NCBI GenBank assembly: GCA_934254725.1
Contig: CAKQLR010000004.1
Span: forward strand, 8,681 to 72,680
DNA: 64,000 nt
Origin: an uncultured Clostridia bacterium
GTDB lineage: Bacteria > Bacillota > Clostridia > Christensenellales > Borkfalkiaceae
Reading direction: 5' to 3'
Shown: piece after piece, positions 27,764 through 34,476 of the stretch
How positions within the stretch are numbered: the first letter of the stretch is position 1
Layout: the number at the start of each line of letters is the position of its first letter
Position numbers and translations under genes: made by a program
Notes under the pieces: model-generated
Told to the model about the DNA's origin: nothing
Database searches by the model: none
The model's input: the letters and a program-made list of their open reading frames with translations, nothing else

Positions 27764-28186
27764 ATGATAAAAGAAATTTTGGAGCTGACCGTTTATTTCG
27801 ACGGGCAGTTCTACGTCGGTTTATTCGAGAGGAAGTGCAGGGGAAGAATTTCCGCTTGCAGATATGTCTTTGGCGCAGAACCGAAAGATTCGGACGTTTT
27901 TGAGTTTGTGACGGATAACTTCGACAAACTGAAATTCAGCCCGTTTGTTCAAAGCGACGTTACTTTTAAGGAGCACAAAAATCCGAAAACCCGCCAACGT
28001 AAAATTAAACAAAGCCTTGCAGATTCTTCTTCCGTGGAAACAAAATCCCAGCAAGCCATAAAAAAGCAAATAGAGGAACGCAAAACGGAAAGTAAAAACA
28101 ACGCTAAGATTCGCAAGGAAGAAGAGGCGGAAGAAGCTTTTCAAAAGCGACAACAAAAGAAAAAAGAGAAGCACAACGGACATTAG
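27764..28186 (+). CDS. yjdF: YjdF family protein (DUF2992)
   Basis: 140 residues, usual family length. N-terminal ELTVYFDGQFYVGLFER and CRYVFGAEPKDSDVFEFV blocks match YjdF closely; the C-terminal half is a charged, coiled-coil-like helix ending in KKKEKHNGH, also a family trait. Biochemical function unknown; in Bacillus subtilis and relatives the gene is controlled by a riboswitch sensing azaaromatics, and the same leader is present here. Probably a cytoplasmic protein in response to toxic aromatic compounds (inference). Confidence 0.92.
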   Translation: MIKEILELTVYFDGQFYVGLFERKCRGRISACRYVFGAEPKDSDVFEFVTDNFDKLKFSPFVQSDVTFKEHKNPKTRQRKIKQSLADSSSVETKSQQAIKKQIEERKTESKNNAKIRKEEEAEEAFQKRQQKKKEKHNGH

Positions 28187-28340
28187 CCTTAGAAAGATTT
28201 TTCTCGGCGGAAAATTATTGTTTTGTATACCGAGAACGGAAACAAATATTTCTCCTTATAAGGGGAGCGGAAGTTTGTTATTATTCTCTCTTACAAACTC
28301 GGATACCTGCCTGTGGCGGCATCGCCACCGACACGAAAAT

Positions 28341-28363
28341 AGCCTCCCTCTGAGAGGGAGGCT
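28341..28363. terminator. Hairpin between convergent yjdF and cysteine-rich gene
   Basis: Perfect stem AGCCTCCCTC / GAGGGAGGCT with a short loop; A/T-rich on both sides, so possibly bidirectional. A second hairpin GTGGCG-GCAT-CGCCAC lies at 28313-28328. The pair resembles repetitive extragenic palindromes seen in gut Firmicutes. Confidence 0.55.
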
Positions 28364-28390
28364 AAATTTATCTTGTACGGGAACGTATTA

Positions 28391-28606
28391 TTACTTTCCG
28401 CAACCGCAGCCGAAGCCGAAACCTGTTCCGTTGCCGCCTTTATTGCAGCAGCACATCCATACGAGAAGTAAAGGCAGTAAGCATTCGCAGTTGCAAAGCT
28501 TATCGAAGATACCTTCGAGGCAGCCGCCTCCGCAGCAGGTTACGAGAAGTATTATAAGTATCCAAAGGTAGCAATTGTTTCCGCCGGGACATAAACAGTT
28601 CATCAT
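28391..28606 (-). CDS. Cysteine-rich small membrane-associated protein
   Basis: 71 residues with 14 cysteines (about 20%), including CC at 24-25 and CCC at 52-54, and two hydrophobic stretches (about 13-23 and 43-51). The tail is Gly/Cys-rich (GFGFGCGCGK). Supported as a real gene by GGAGG at 28616-28620, nine bases before the ATG, and by its own upstream region and downstream hairpin. No signal peptide of normal type. I do not recognise the family; metal binding, a membrane-embedded metallo-structure or a small toxin-like peptide are possibilities only. Confidence 0.65.
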   Translation of the reverse strand: MMNCLCPGGNNCYLWILIILLVTCCGGGCLEGIFDKLCNCECLLPLLLVWMCCCNKGGNGTGFGFGCGCGK

Positions 28607-28774
28607 AATTTTTTTCCTCCGTTTTATAAAGACGGTACGGACTAAGGGATATGTAAATTTTTTTATAAGCCCGCATTGTCTTTTCGTTCCATAATATTTT
28701 TTTTCTCAAAAAAATGTTACAATCATTTTGCCGAATTACAAAATATAGGACGAAAAAACAATTTTTACGACACA

Positions 28775-28815
28775 AAAAACGCAGCAAAGTCTTACGCTTC
28801 ACTGCGTTATTTTTT
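28775..28815 (-). terminator. Terminator downstream of rarA
   Basis: AACGCAG / CTGCGTT stem with a 17-base loop; read on the minus strand it ends in CTGCGTTTTTTG. T/A runs on both sides make it potentially bidirectional. The 167 bases from here to the cysteine-rich gene hold its promoter region; I see no further gene. Confidence 0.75.
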
Positions 28816-28867
28816 TAAAAAAATTTTTCCGTCGGAAGCAGCAGGGACTTGCGTTTCTTGCCGCCGA

Positions 28868-30193
28868 TTATTTTTTATTGTTTTTCTTCCATTCTTTAAT
28901 TTCTTCAAGCCTGTCTTTATAACGTTTTTCAAGTCCTTCTTCGGTGGGAATATAATATTCTTTTCCGATGAGATTATCGGGCAGGCATTGCATGGAGGAG
29001 AGCTTGTCCTTCATATCGTGCGCGTACTCGTAACCCTTTCCGTAGCCTTGCTCCTTCATAAGTTTGGTGGGCGCGTTGCGGATAACTAAAGGAACGGGTT
29101 CCGCAAGCATGGTAAGGGCGTCCTTTTTGGCGCTTTCGTAAGCCACATACATGGAGTTTGACTTTGGCGACATAGCCATATAAACCACAGCCTGCGTAAG
29201 GTGAACGCTACATTCCGGCATGCCTATAAGATTGCATGCCTGAAAAGCCGCCACGGCGATTTCCAGCGCACGCGGGTCTGCAAGCCCTACGTCCTCGCTT
29301 GCAAAACGGGTCACTCTTCTTGCTATATAAACGGGGTCTTCGCCCGCTTCGAGCATGCGTGCAAGCCAATATACCGCCGCGTCGGGGTCGGAATTCCGCA
29401 TGGATTTATGAAGCGCGGAAATAAGATTGTAATGTTCCTCGCCCGTTTTGTCGTACAAAAGCGATTTTCGTGAGGTAGCCTGCTCGACGGTTTCTTCGTC
29501 CACGGTAATTTCGTCGCCGTCGGTCTTTCCGTTGAGAACTACCATTTCAAGCGTAGTGAGCGCGCTTCTCGCGTCCCCGTTGGAAAACTCCGCAATCGTC
29601 CTGATAATATCGTCGGAAATATTCACTTTTTGCTTCCCGAAGCCGCGTTCGTCCGTAATAGCGCGCTTTAAAAGAGCGCAAAGCTCCTCGGTCTTGAGCG
29701 ATTGAAGAACAAACACCTTGCACCTCGAAAGAAGAGCTCCGTTTATCTCAAACGACGGGTTTTCCGTCGTCGCGCCTATGAGAATGATGCTCCCTTTTTC
29801 GACGTACGGAAGAAAAGCGTCCTGCTGCGCTTTGTTGAAGCGGTGTATTTCGTCCACGAAAAGAATGGTTTTTTCGCCGAATCTTTTATTCTTCTCGGCT
29901 TGTTCCATCACTTGTTTAATCTCTTTTATGCCGCTCGTCACCGCGGAAAAATCTATAAACGAAGCCCGCGTTTTCCTTGCGATAATTCTTGCAAGCGTGG
30001 TTTTACCCACCCCGGGCGGCCCCCAGAAAATCATCGAGCAAACGGAATCGCTCTCGATAAGTTTTCTTAAAACCTTGCCTTCGCCTATAAGGTGCGTCTG
30101 CCCGCAAAATTCGTCCAACGTTCTGGGGCGCAGGCTTTCCGCAAGCGGCATATCCGTTCTGTTTTCAAATAAAGTTTGCTGGTCGTAATACAT
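28868..30193 (-). CDS. rarA: Replication-associated recombination protein RarA (MgsA)
   Basis: 441 residues. AAA+ ATPase related to clamp loaders that acts at stalled replication forks. Seen: PLAESLRPRTLDEFCGQ at the N-terminus, Walker A WGPPGVGKTTLARI (about 57-70), Walker B FVDEIHRFNKAQQD (about 112-125), ATTENPSFEINGALLSRC (sensor and Arg-finger region), and the C-terminal tetramerisation part with EDPVYIARRVTRFASEDVGLADP. Monocistronic on the minus strand, divergent from the DUF1836-like gene. Confidence 0.96.
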   Translation of the reverse strand: MYYDQQTLFENRTDMPLAESLRPRTLDEFCGQTHLIGEGKVLRKLIESDSVCSMIFWGPPGVGKTTLARIIARKTRASFIDFSAVTSGIKEIKQVMEQAEKNKRFGEKTILFVDEIHRFNKAQQDAFLPYVEKGSIILIGATTENPSFEINGALLSRCKVFVLQSLKTEELCALLKRAITDERGFGKQKVNISDDIIRTIAEFSNGDARSALTTLEMVVLNGKTDGDEITVDEETVEQATSRKSLLYDKTGEEHYNLISALHKSMRNSDPDAAVYWLARMLEAGEDPVYIARRVTRFASEDVGLADPRALEIAVAAFQACNLIGMPECSVHLTQAVVYMAMSPKSNSMYVAYESAKKDALTMLAEPVPLVIRNAPTKLMKEQGYGKGYEYAHDMKDKLSSMQCLPDNLIGKEYYIPTEEGLEKRYKDRLEEIKEWKKNNKK

Positions 30194-30235
30194 TTTTCAC
30201 CCGAAAAATAAAATATAGGGATTATCTTAATCTTC

Positions 30236-30264
30236 AGTATATCATAGGTTTGCGGGTTTTGCAA
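30236..30264 (-). promoter_or_regulatory. Promoter of rarA
   Basis: Minus strand: TTGCAA (30264-30259), 17-base spacer, TATACT (30241-30236). Faces away from the promoter at 30318. Confidence 0.7.
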
Positions 30265-30317
30265 GAAAAAGAAATTATTCATTCAAAAAAATTTCTTACA
30301 AATTCTCGTGAAAACTA

Positions 30318-30346
30318 TTGACATTCATATGAATGTGCGATATAAT
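30318..30346 (+). promoter_or_regulatory. Consensus promoter with palindromic operator in spacer
   Basis: TTGACA at 30318-30323 and TATAAT at 30341-30346, spacer 17. A perfect 16-base palindrome, ACATTCATATGAATGT, occupies 30321-30336, overlapping the -35 and filling most of the spacer: ideal for repression by steric block. Confidence 0.85.
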
Positions 30347-30376
30347 ACAATCACAAAAGAAAAAAGGGGATACTCT

Positions 30377-30913
30377 ATGGCTGAATTTTTTCCGGGGAGC
30401 ATAATCGAAAAGAATAAACTTAGCGGCAGGGAATTTTTAAACGGAATGTTTAACGGCAGTAAGGGGCTTGTTATGTCGCAAATCCGTGATTTTACCGGTC
30501 TTAACGTAACGGCTATTCAAAATTGGATAAACCGCGGTTGGCTTTCCCATCCGACTGCTAAAAAGTATAACATCGACCAGGTGGCGCGCATATTGATAAT
30601 AAATATGCTCCGTCGCACGATGAGCCTCGAGGATATCTCAAAGCTTCTGTTCTACATTAACGGCGTGGCGGGCGATAAGAGGGATGACGTTATAAACGAA
30701 TCCGAACTGTACGGCTACGTCTGCGATATGGCTTTTGCGGAAAGTGACAAAAATGACCTCGACGGGTTGGTGGACGAGGTTACCGAAAACTTCGCAGAAA
30801 GAAGAGCGGGGGATACCGAAAAACTTAAAACCACGTTGAAGATAATATACTTTAACACCGTGGCTCAGAAGAATATTTCCCGTGCGGAAACCCTTCTTGA
30901 AGGAATAAAATAG
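30377..30913 (+). CDS. DUF1836-like helix-turn-helix regulator
   Basis: 178 residues from the ATG at 30377 (AAAAGGGGA upstream). An in-frame extension back to 30308 is rejected because it would cover the promoter. Residues about 30-95 form a MerR-like helix-turn-helix with VTAIQNWINRGWLSHPTAKKYNIDQVARILIINMLR; the C-terminal half is helical with acidic residues and no recognised ligand motif. Matches my recollection of DUF1836 proteins of Firmicutes. Likely a DNA-binding regulator, possibly controlling its own promoter through the spacer palindrome; target genes unknown. Downstream of it is the NfeD/flotillin pair. Confidence 0.75.
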   Translation: MAEFFPGSIIEKNKLSGREFLNGMFNGSKGLVMSQIRDFTGLNVTAIQNWINRGWLSHPTAKKYNIDQVARILIINMLRRTMSLEDISKLLFYINGVAGDKRDDVINESELYGYVCDMAFAESDKNDLDGLVDEVTENFAERRAGDTEKLKTTLKIIYFNTVAQKNISRAETLLEGIK

Positions 30914-30981
30914 TTTTTTGGAGGAATAAAAAAGGCAGATAACCTTAGAAATAAGGGGTTTTATATAAAAAGGAGAAGATT

Positions 30982-31563
30982 ATGTGGCAGAATTTAACTA
31001 CGTTGCAGCAGGTTTATTTTTGCATAGCGGTATTCTTTTCTGCAGTGCTTATACTGCAATTCATACTGGCTATAGTCGGTGTAGGTCAGGGCGGCGATAC
31101 GGAAGTGGATCTTGACGGCGACGGCGAGCCGGACGTAACGGTGGATACTTCAGACGGTATCGTTCCGTTTACGCTCAAAGGCGTGATTGCCTTTTTTGCG
31201 GTAGGCGGCTGGATAGGATTTGCCCTCGGCGACGGAACGATTTCTTCCGCCTGGGCGATAATAGTATCCGTGCTTTCAGGTTTCGCCGCGCTCGTGGGCG
31301 TGGGCTTCCTTATGAAGTGGATTATGCGTTTGCAGTCATCCGGAACCATGGATATAAAAAACGCCGTCGGAAAGATTGCGGAAGTGTATCTTACTATCCC
31401 CGCAAAGTGCGCCGGCAACGGAAAAATTAATCTCGAACTTCAGGGTGCGTATATCGAAACGGAGGCGATTACCGAATGCGAACAGCCTATAAAAACCGGC
31501 GAAAAAGTCAGGGTAGTCAAAATAGAAGGCGGCGTCTGCGTGGTCGAAAGGTTGTTCGATTAA
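30982..31563 (+). CDS. NfeD-like membrane protein (YuaF type)
   Basis: 193 residues. N-terminal helix (about 10-33), an outside loop holding DLDGDGEPD (43-51, an EF-hand or dockerin-like Asp ladder), two further helices (about 62-110), and a C-terminal OB-fold domain (VGKIAEVYLTIPAKCAGNGKINLELQG...KVRVVKIEGGVCVVERL). NfeD proteins partner flotillins in membrane microdomains, and a flotillin gene follows 73 bases downstream. Strong AAAAGGAG ribosome site. The calcium-loop reading is inference. Confidence 0.85.
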   Translation: MWQNLTTLQQVYFCIAVFFSAVLILQFILAIVGVGQGGDTEVDLDGDGEPDVTVDTSDGIVPFTLKGVIAFFAVGGWIGFALGDGTISSAWAIIVSVLSGFAALVGVGFLMKWIMRLQSSGTMDIKNAVGKIAEVYLTIPAKCAGNGKINLELQGAYIETEAITECEQPIKTGEKVRVVKIEGGVCVVERLFD

Positions 31564-31636
31564 CATATTATAAAACACAAAATACCCCGATTTTGTGAGA
31601 AAAAGGGGATTAAATAAAAAAATAAAGGAGAAAGAA

Positions 31637-33079
31637 ATGAACAATTTACTAATCAGCACGGGCGGCATAGTCGCGGTTATCGTAGTCTTGGTTTTAATAC
31701 TTTTTACGTTAATATTGCTTATATGTTCGCGTTTCAAAAAATGCCCTTCGGATAAAATTATGGTAGTCTACGGGCGTGTTTCCAAAAATTCGGACGGAAC
31801 AAACCGCTCCGCAAAATGCCTGCACGGCGGCATCACGTTTATAGTGCCCGTTCTGCAGGACTATTCGTTCCTCGATTTAACGCCTATGTCGATTTCGGTT
31901 GACCTTAAAAGCGCACTTTCCCGCCAGAACATTCGTATCGACGTACCTTCGATATTCACGGTAGGTATCTCTACGGAGCCTTCGGTAATGCAGAACGCGG
32001 CGGAAAGACTGCTCGGGTTGCAGTTGCCTCAAATTCAGGAACTTGCAAAGGATATCATCTTCGGTCAGCTTCGTCTCGTAATCGCTACGATGGACATAGA
32101 GGAAATCAATACGGACAGAGATAAGTTCCTCGAAGCCGTTTCCAGAAACGTTGAGGGCGAACTTAAAAAGATAGGTTTAAGACTTATAAACGTTAACGTT
32201 ACGGATATTTCGGACGAGTCCGGTTACATCATCGCGCTCGGTAAGGAAGCCGCTGCAAAGGCGATAAACGACGCGAAAATTTCCGTTGCGGAAGCCGACA
32301 GAGCAGGTGCTATCGGTGAAGCGAACGCCAAAAAAGAACAGCGTATAAGGGTCGCTACGGCGGATTCCGAGGCTATCAAGGGTGAAAACGAAGCAAAAGT
32401 CGAAATCGCAAATTCCAACTCGTTGCTCCGTCAGAGGCAGGCGGAAGCCGAACAGCAGGCTGTTTCCTGCGAGCAGATAAACAGATTTAAGGCGCAGGAG
32501 GACGCTTACGCCGCGGATAAAAACGCGGAACTTGTTCGTGCGGAAAAGGAAAAAGCAACGCAGGAAGCGGATATAATCGTTCGTGCGGAAATCGAAAAGA
32601 GAAAAGCCGAACTCGAAGCGGAAGCCGCTGCAGAGCAGTTCAGAAGAAAGGCAAAAGGCGAGGCGGACGCTATCTTTGCTAAAATGGAAGCGGAAGCGCG
32701 CGGCGTAAGAGAAGTATTGACCGCACAGGCGGAAGGTCTTGCTCAGATAGTTCAGGCGGCAGGCGGCGATCCCAACGAGGCTACAAGGCTTATGATTGCC
32801 GATAAGATAGAGGAAATAGTTAAAGCTCAGGTGGAAGCTATCAAGAACATCAAGATAGATAAGGTAACCGTATGGGACGGAAACGGCGGCGAAAACGGCA
32901 AAACCGCAACCGCAAACTTCCTTTCCGGAATGACTAAATCTCTTCCCCCGATGACCGATTTATTTGAAATGGCGGGGCTTTCCATGCCGGATCTTGTAAA
33001 GGCAAAAAAGCTTGAAGAAAACAAGGACGAAACCGTAAAAGTCCCAGAAAACGCGGATAAAACGGTAGAAACCAAATAA
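31637..33079 (+). CDS. Flotillin-like SPFH/Band 7 protein (YuaG/FloT type)
   Basis: 480 residues from the ATG at 31637 (AAAGGAG upstream). N-terminal hydrophobic segment (about 9-29), SPFH domain (about 35-210), then a long alanine/glutamate-rich coiled coil (about 215-365, with repeated EAKVEIA, AEAEQQA, EAEAAAEQ patterns) and a C-terminal oligomerisation region. Forms scaffold assemblies in functional membrane microdomains. Gene pair with the NfeD-like gene, as in Bacillus yuaF-yuaG. Ends before a very strong terminator shared with the convergent SecB-like gene. Confidence 0.93.
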   Translation: MNNLLISTGGIVAVIVVLVLILFTLILLICSRFKKCPSDKIMVVYGRVSKNSDGTNRSAKCLHGGITFIVPVLQDYSFLDLTPMSISVDLKSALSRQNIRIDVPSIFTVGISTEPSVMQNAAERLLGLQLPQIQELAKDIIFGQLRLVIATMDIEEINTDRDKFLEAVSRNVEGELKKIGLRLINVNVTDISDESGYIIALGKEAAAKAINDAKISVAEADRAGAIGEANAKKEQRIRVATADSEAIKGENEAKVEIANSNSLLRQRQAEAEQQAVSCEQINRFKAQEDAYAADKNAELVRAEKEKATQEADIIVRAEIEKRKAELEAEAAAEQFRRKAKGEADAIFAKMEAEARGVREVLTAQAEGLAQIVQAAGGDPNEATRLMIADKIEEIVKAQVEAIKNIKIDKVTVWDGNGGENGKTATANFLSGMTKSLPPMTDLFEMAGLSMPDLVKAKKLEENKDETVKVPENADKTVETK

Positions 33080-33100
33080 AAACTTTAACAAAACAAATAG

Positions 33101-33129
33101 CGCGGGCGGACAAATTTTGTCCGCCCGCG
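33101..33129. terminator. Strong hairpin between convergent genes
   Basis: Perfect 14-base-pair stem, CGCGGGCGGACAAA with TTTGTCCGCCCGCG, one-base nominal loop. No long T-tail on the plus strand, but it lies between convergent flotillin and SecB-like genes and probably stops both. Confidence 0.8.
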
Positions 33130-33149
33130 TGTTCTTATAAAAATAAAAT

Positions 33150-33554
33150 TCAGCAAAGAATAGTTGTAGAGGGAGTAGAGGAATTGTTACAGGAATGCAA
33201 TAATTCCGTCATATCGAGAAGAGGAAGAACATACGGCGGAATGTTCGCCATGCGAGTAAGCTCGCTGACGGACGAGCGTACGAACGGATATACCGTTTCC
33301 GCTACGTTTACGATAAGGCGGTTTGCGTCCTCGCCGTTCTCTATGGAAAACGCCCCTACCGCCGTTATGGAAAATTCAAACGGAATAGGGTGATCGGTTT
33401 GTTTTAACTCCACGGTGAACGTACAAAGTATTTTTTCCGGTCCTTTTTTTATATTGCAACCGATTTTGGGGTTGATTTTATAACTTTTATAAGGCTCGGC
33501 GTCGGGCATAAGTTTAAAAGACGCTTCGTGTATTTTATAGTCTATAAATTTCAT
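33150..33554 (-). CDS. SecB-like chaperone protein
   Basis: 134 residues, close to SecB length. Fold-level hints: alternating beta strands (CTFTVELKQ, PFEFSITAVGAFSI), then NRLIVNVAETVYPFVRSSVSEL and MANIPPYVLPLLDM, matching the SecB C-terminal pattern (LFPYARE...; GFPPLxLxPVNF). GGAGG eight bases upstream of the ATG. Lies 13 bases after the DnaQ-like gene and probably co-transcribed. Firmicutes lack classical SecB, so this may be a substrate-specific or toxin-antitoxin-linked member; no toxin-like gene is adjacent. Function tentative. Confidence 0.65.
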   Translation of the reverse strand: MKFIDYKIHEASFKLMPDAEPYKSYKINPKIGCNIKKGPEKILCTFTVELKQTDHPIPFEFSITAVGAFSIENGEDANRLIVNVAETVYPFVRSSVSELTRMANIPPYVLPLLDMTELLHSCNNSSTPSTTILC

Positions 33555-33567
33555 TTTTTCCTCCCTT

Positions 33568-34212
33568 TTACAGGCTGTTCGCCTGATTGTTTGTTTCGGG
33601 GTCTTTTTCGGAAGCCCCGTCCAGATATGTCAGCAGGGTTTGCATTACATGCGCGTTTTCGGCAGCGGCGCGGTTGAACGCAAGATATAACTCAGTGGTA
33701 TCGTATCTCGCGTCGTGGCTTTGTCCGTAGGCGCCGAAAAGTTTAGCCGTTTCCGTCGTTACGTCGTACGGGTAAAGGTCGTAGTAGTCTGAAAACTCCG
33801 TAAGTTTGGGGTATTTGTAGCCCCTGCCGTTCGCCCTCGGTATTTTGATTATATCCGTAAAATATCGCATGGAGCAAATTCCTTCACGGTAGCGGAACTG
33901 TCTGTCGTGGTAGGCAAATTCCGCAATCATAAACTTTAAATCGAAAGAAAGATTGTGGGCGATTATTACGTCAGCACGGAGAAAATCGTCGAAAATTTCT
34001 TCGATATCCGTGGAGAACGTGTGCCCTTTTGAAAGTTCTAAGAGCTTTTCCGGGGTAAACCCGTGCACCGCGACGGCGGAAGGTTCAATGTAATCCACGT
34101 AGAAAAAGAAGTTTTTGGCTTTGACTTCCGTACTCGTCTGCATAACGTAGGAAAGCTGAATAATTCTACCGGGACTTAGCCCCGTCGTTTCGGTATCGAA
34201 AAATAGTATCAT
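33568..34212 (-). CDS. DnaQ-like 3'-5' exonuclease domain protein
   Basis: 214 residues from the ATG at 34212; an in-frame GTG at 34230 lies within the promoter -10 neighbourhood and is less likely. DEDD(h) exonuclease motifs: FFDTETTGLSPG (ExoI, about 4-15), IIAHNLSFDLKFM (ExoII, about 91-103) and SHDARYDTTELYLAF (ExoIII, about 165-179). Free-standing form without polymerase domain, so proofreading, repair or RNA trimming are all possible. The promoter position predicts an almost leaderless transcript. First gene of a two-gene minus-strand unit with the SecB-like gene. Confidence 0.9.
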   Translation of the reverse strand: MILFFDTETTGLSPGRIIQLSYVMQTSTEVKAKNFFFYVDYIEPSAVAVHGFTPEKLLELSKGHTFSTDIEEIFDDFLRADVIIAHNLSFDLKFMIAEFAYHDRQFRYREGICSMRYFTDIIKIPRANGRGYKYPKLTEFSDYYDLYPYDVTTETAKLFGAYGQSHDARYDTTELYLAFNRAAAENAHVMQTLLTYLDGASEKDPETNNQANSL

Positions 34213-34220
34213 ATTAAAAT

Positions 34221-34249
34221 ATTGTAACACGTTTTTAAATATTTTTCAA
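34221..34249 (-). promoter_or_regulatory. Promoter of DnaQ-like gene, near-leaderless
   Basis: Minus strand: TTGAAA (34249-34244), 17-base spacer, TACAAT (34226-34221). Expected start near 34214, two bases before the ATG at 34212, with no ribosome site. Confidence 0.65.
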
Positions 34250-34344
34250 CTTTATTCGTCGCCCCGCCGGATATTTGTGTATCCGCCGCGACTAAACCTA
34301 TAATTATTTATAACAGCTGTGTTTTTCATTCGTATTTGTACAAA

Positions 34345-34418
34345 TCGCTTATTTATTTGTATATATCGGCAAAAATTGTTTACAATAAGCGAAAAAGATA
34401 AATTTGTATCGAAAAGTG
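34345..34418 (+). promoter_or_regulatory. Candidate AraC-type binding sites before regulator gene
   Basis: AATAAGCGA at 34384-34392 is mirrored as TCGCTTATT at 34345-34353. CGAAAA recurs at 34390 and 34410, a 20-base step. ACAATAAGCGAAAA (34382-34395) reappears exactly at 35467-35480, before the operon. A possible promoter TTGTTT (34376) - 17 - TAAATT (34399) would have the motif in its spacer. Confidence 0.6.
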
Positions 34419-34476
34419 TATATTCAAAATTGCGAAAGAGTGTTATGTTTTTCGTGGTAAAAAGGGGAGCAGATAT

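Noticed and set aside
28218..28571. Plus-strand frame opposite the cysteine-rich gene
   Set aside because: No ribosome site; the minus strand has GGAGG at correct spacing.
30308..30376. N-terminal extension of the DUF1836-like protein
   Set aside because: It would be encoded by the promoter and its operator; the ATG at 30377 has a ribosome site.
33101..33129. Insertion-sequence terminal inverted repeat
   Set aside because: A single tight hairpin between convergent genes with no transposase nearby; a terminator explains it.
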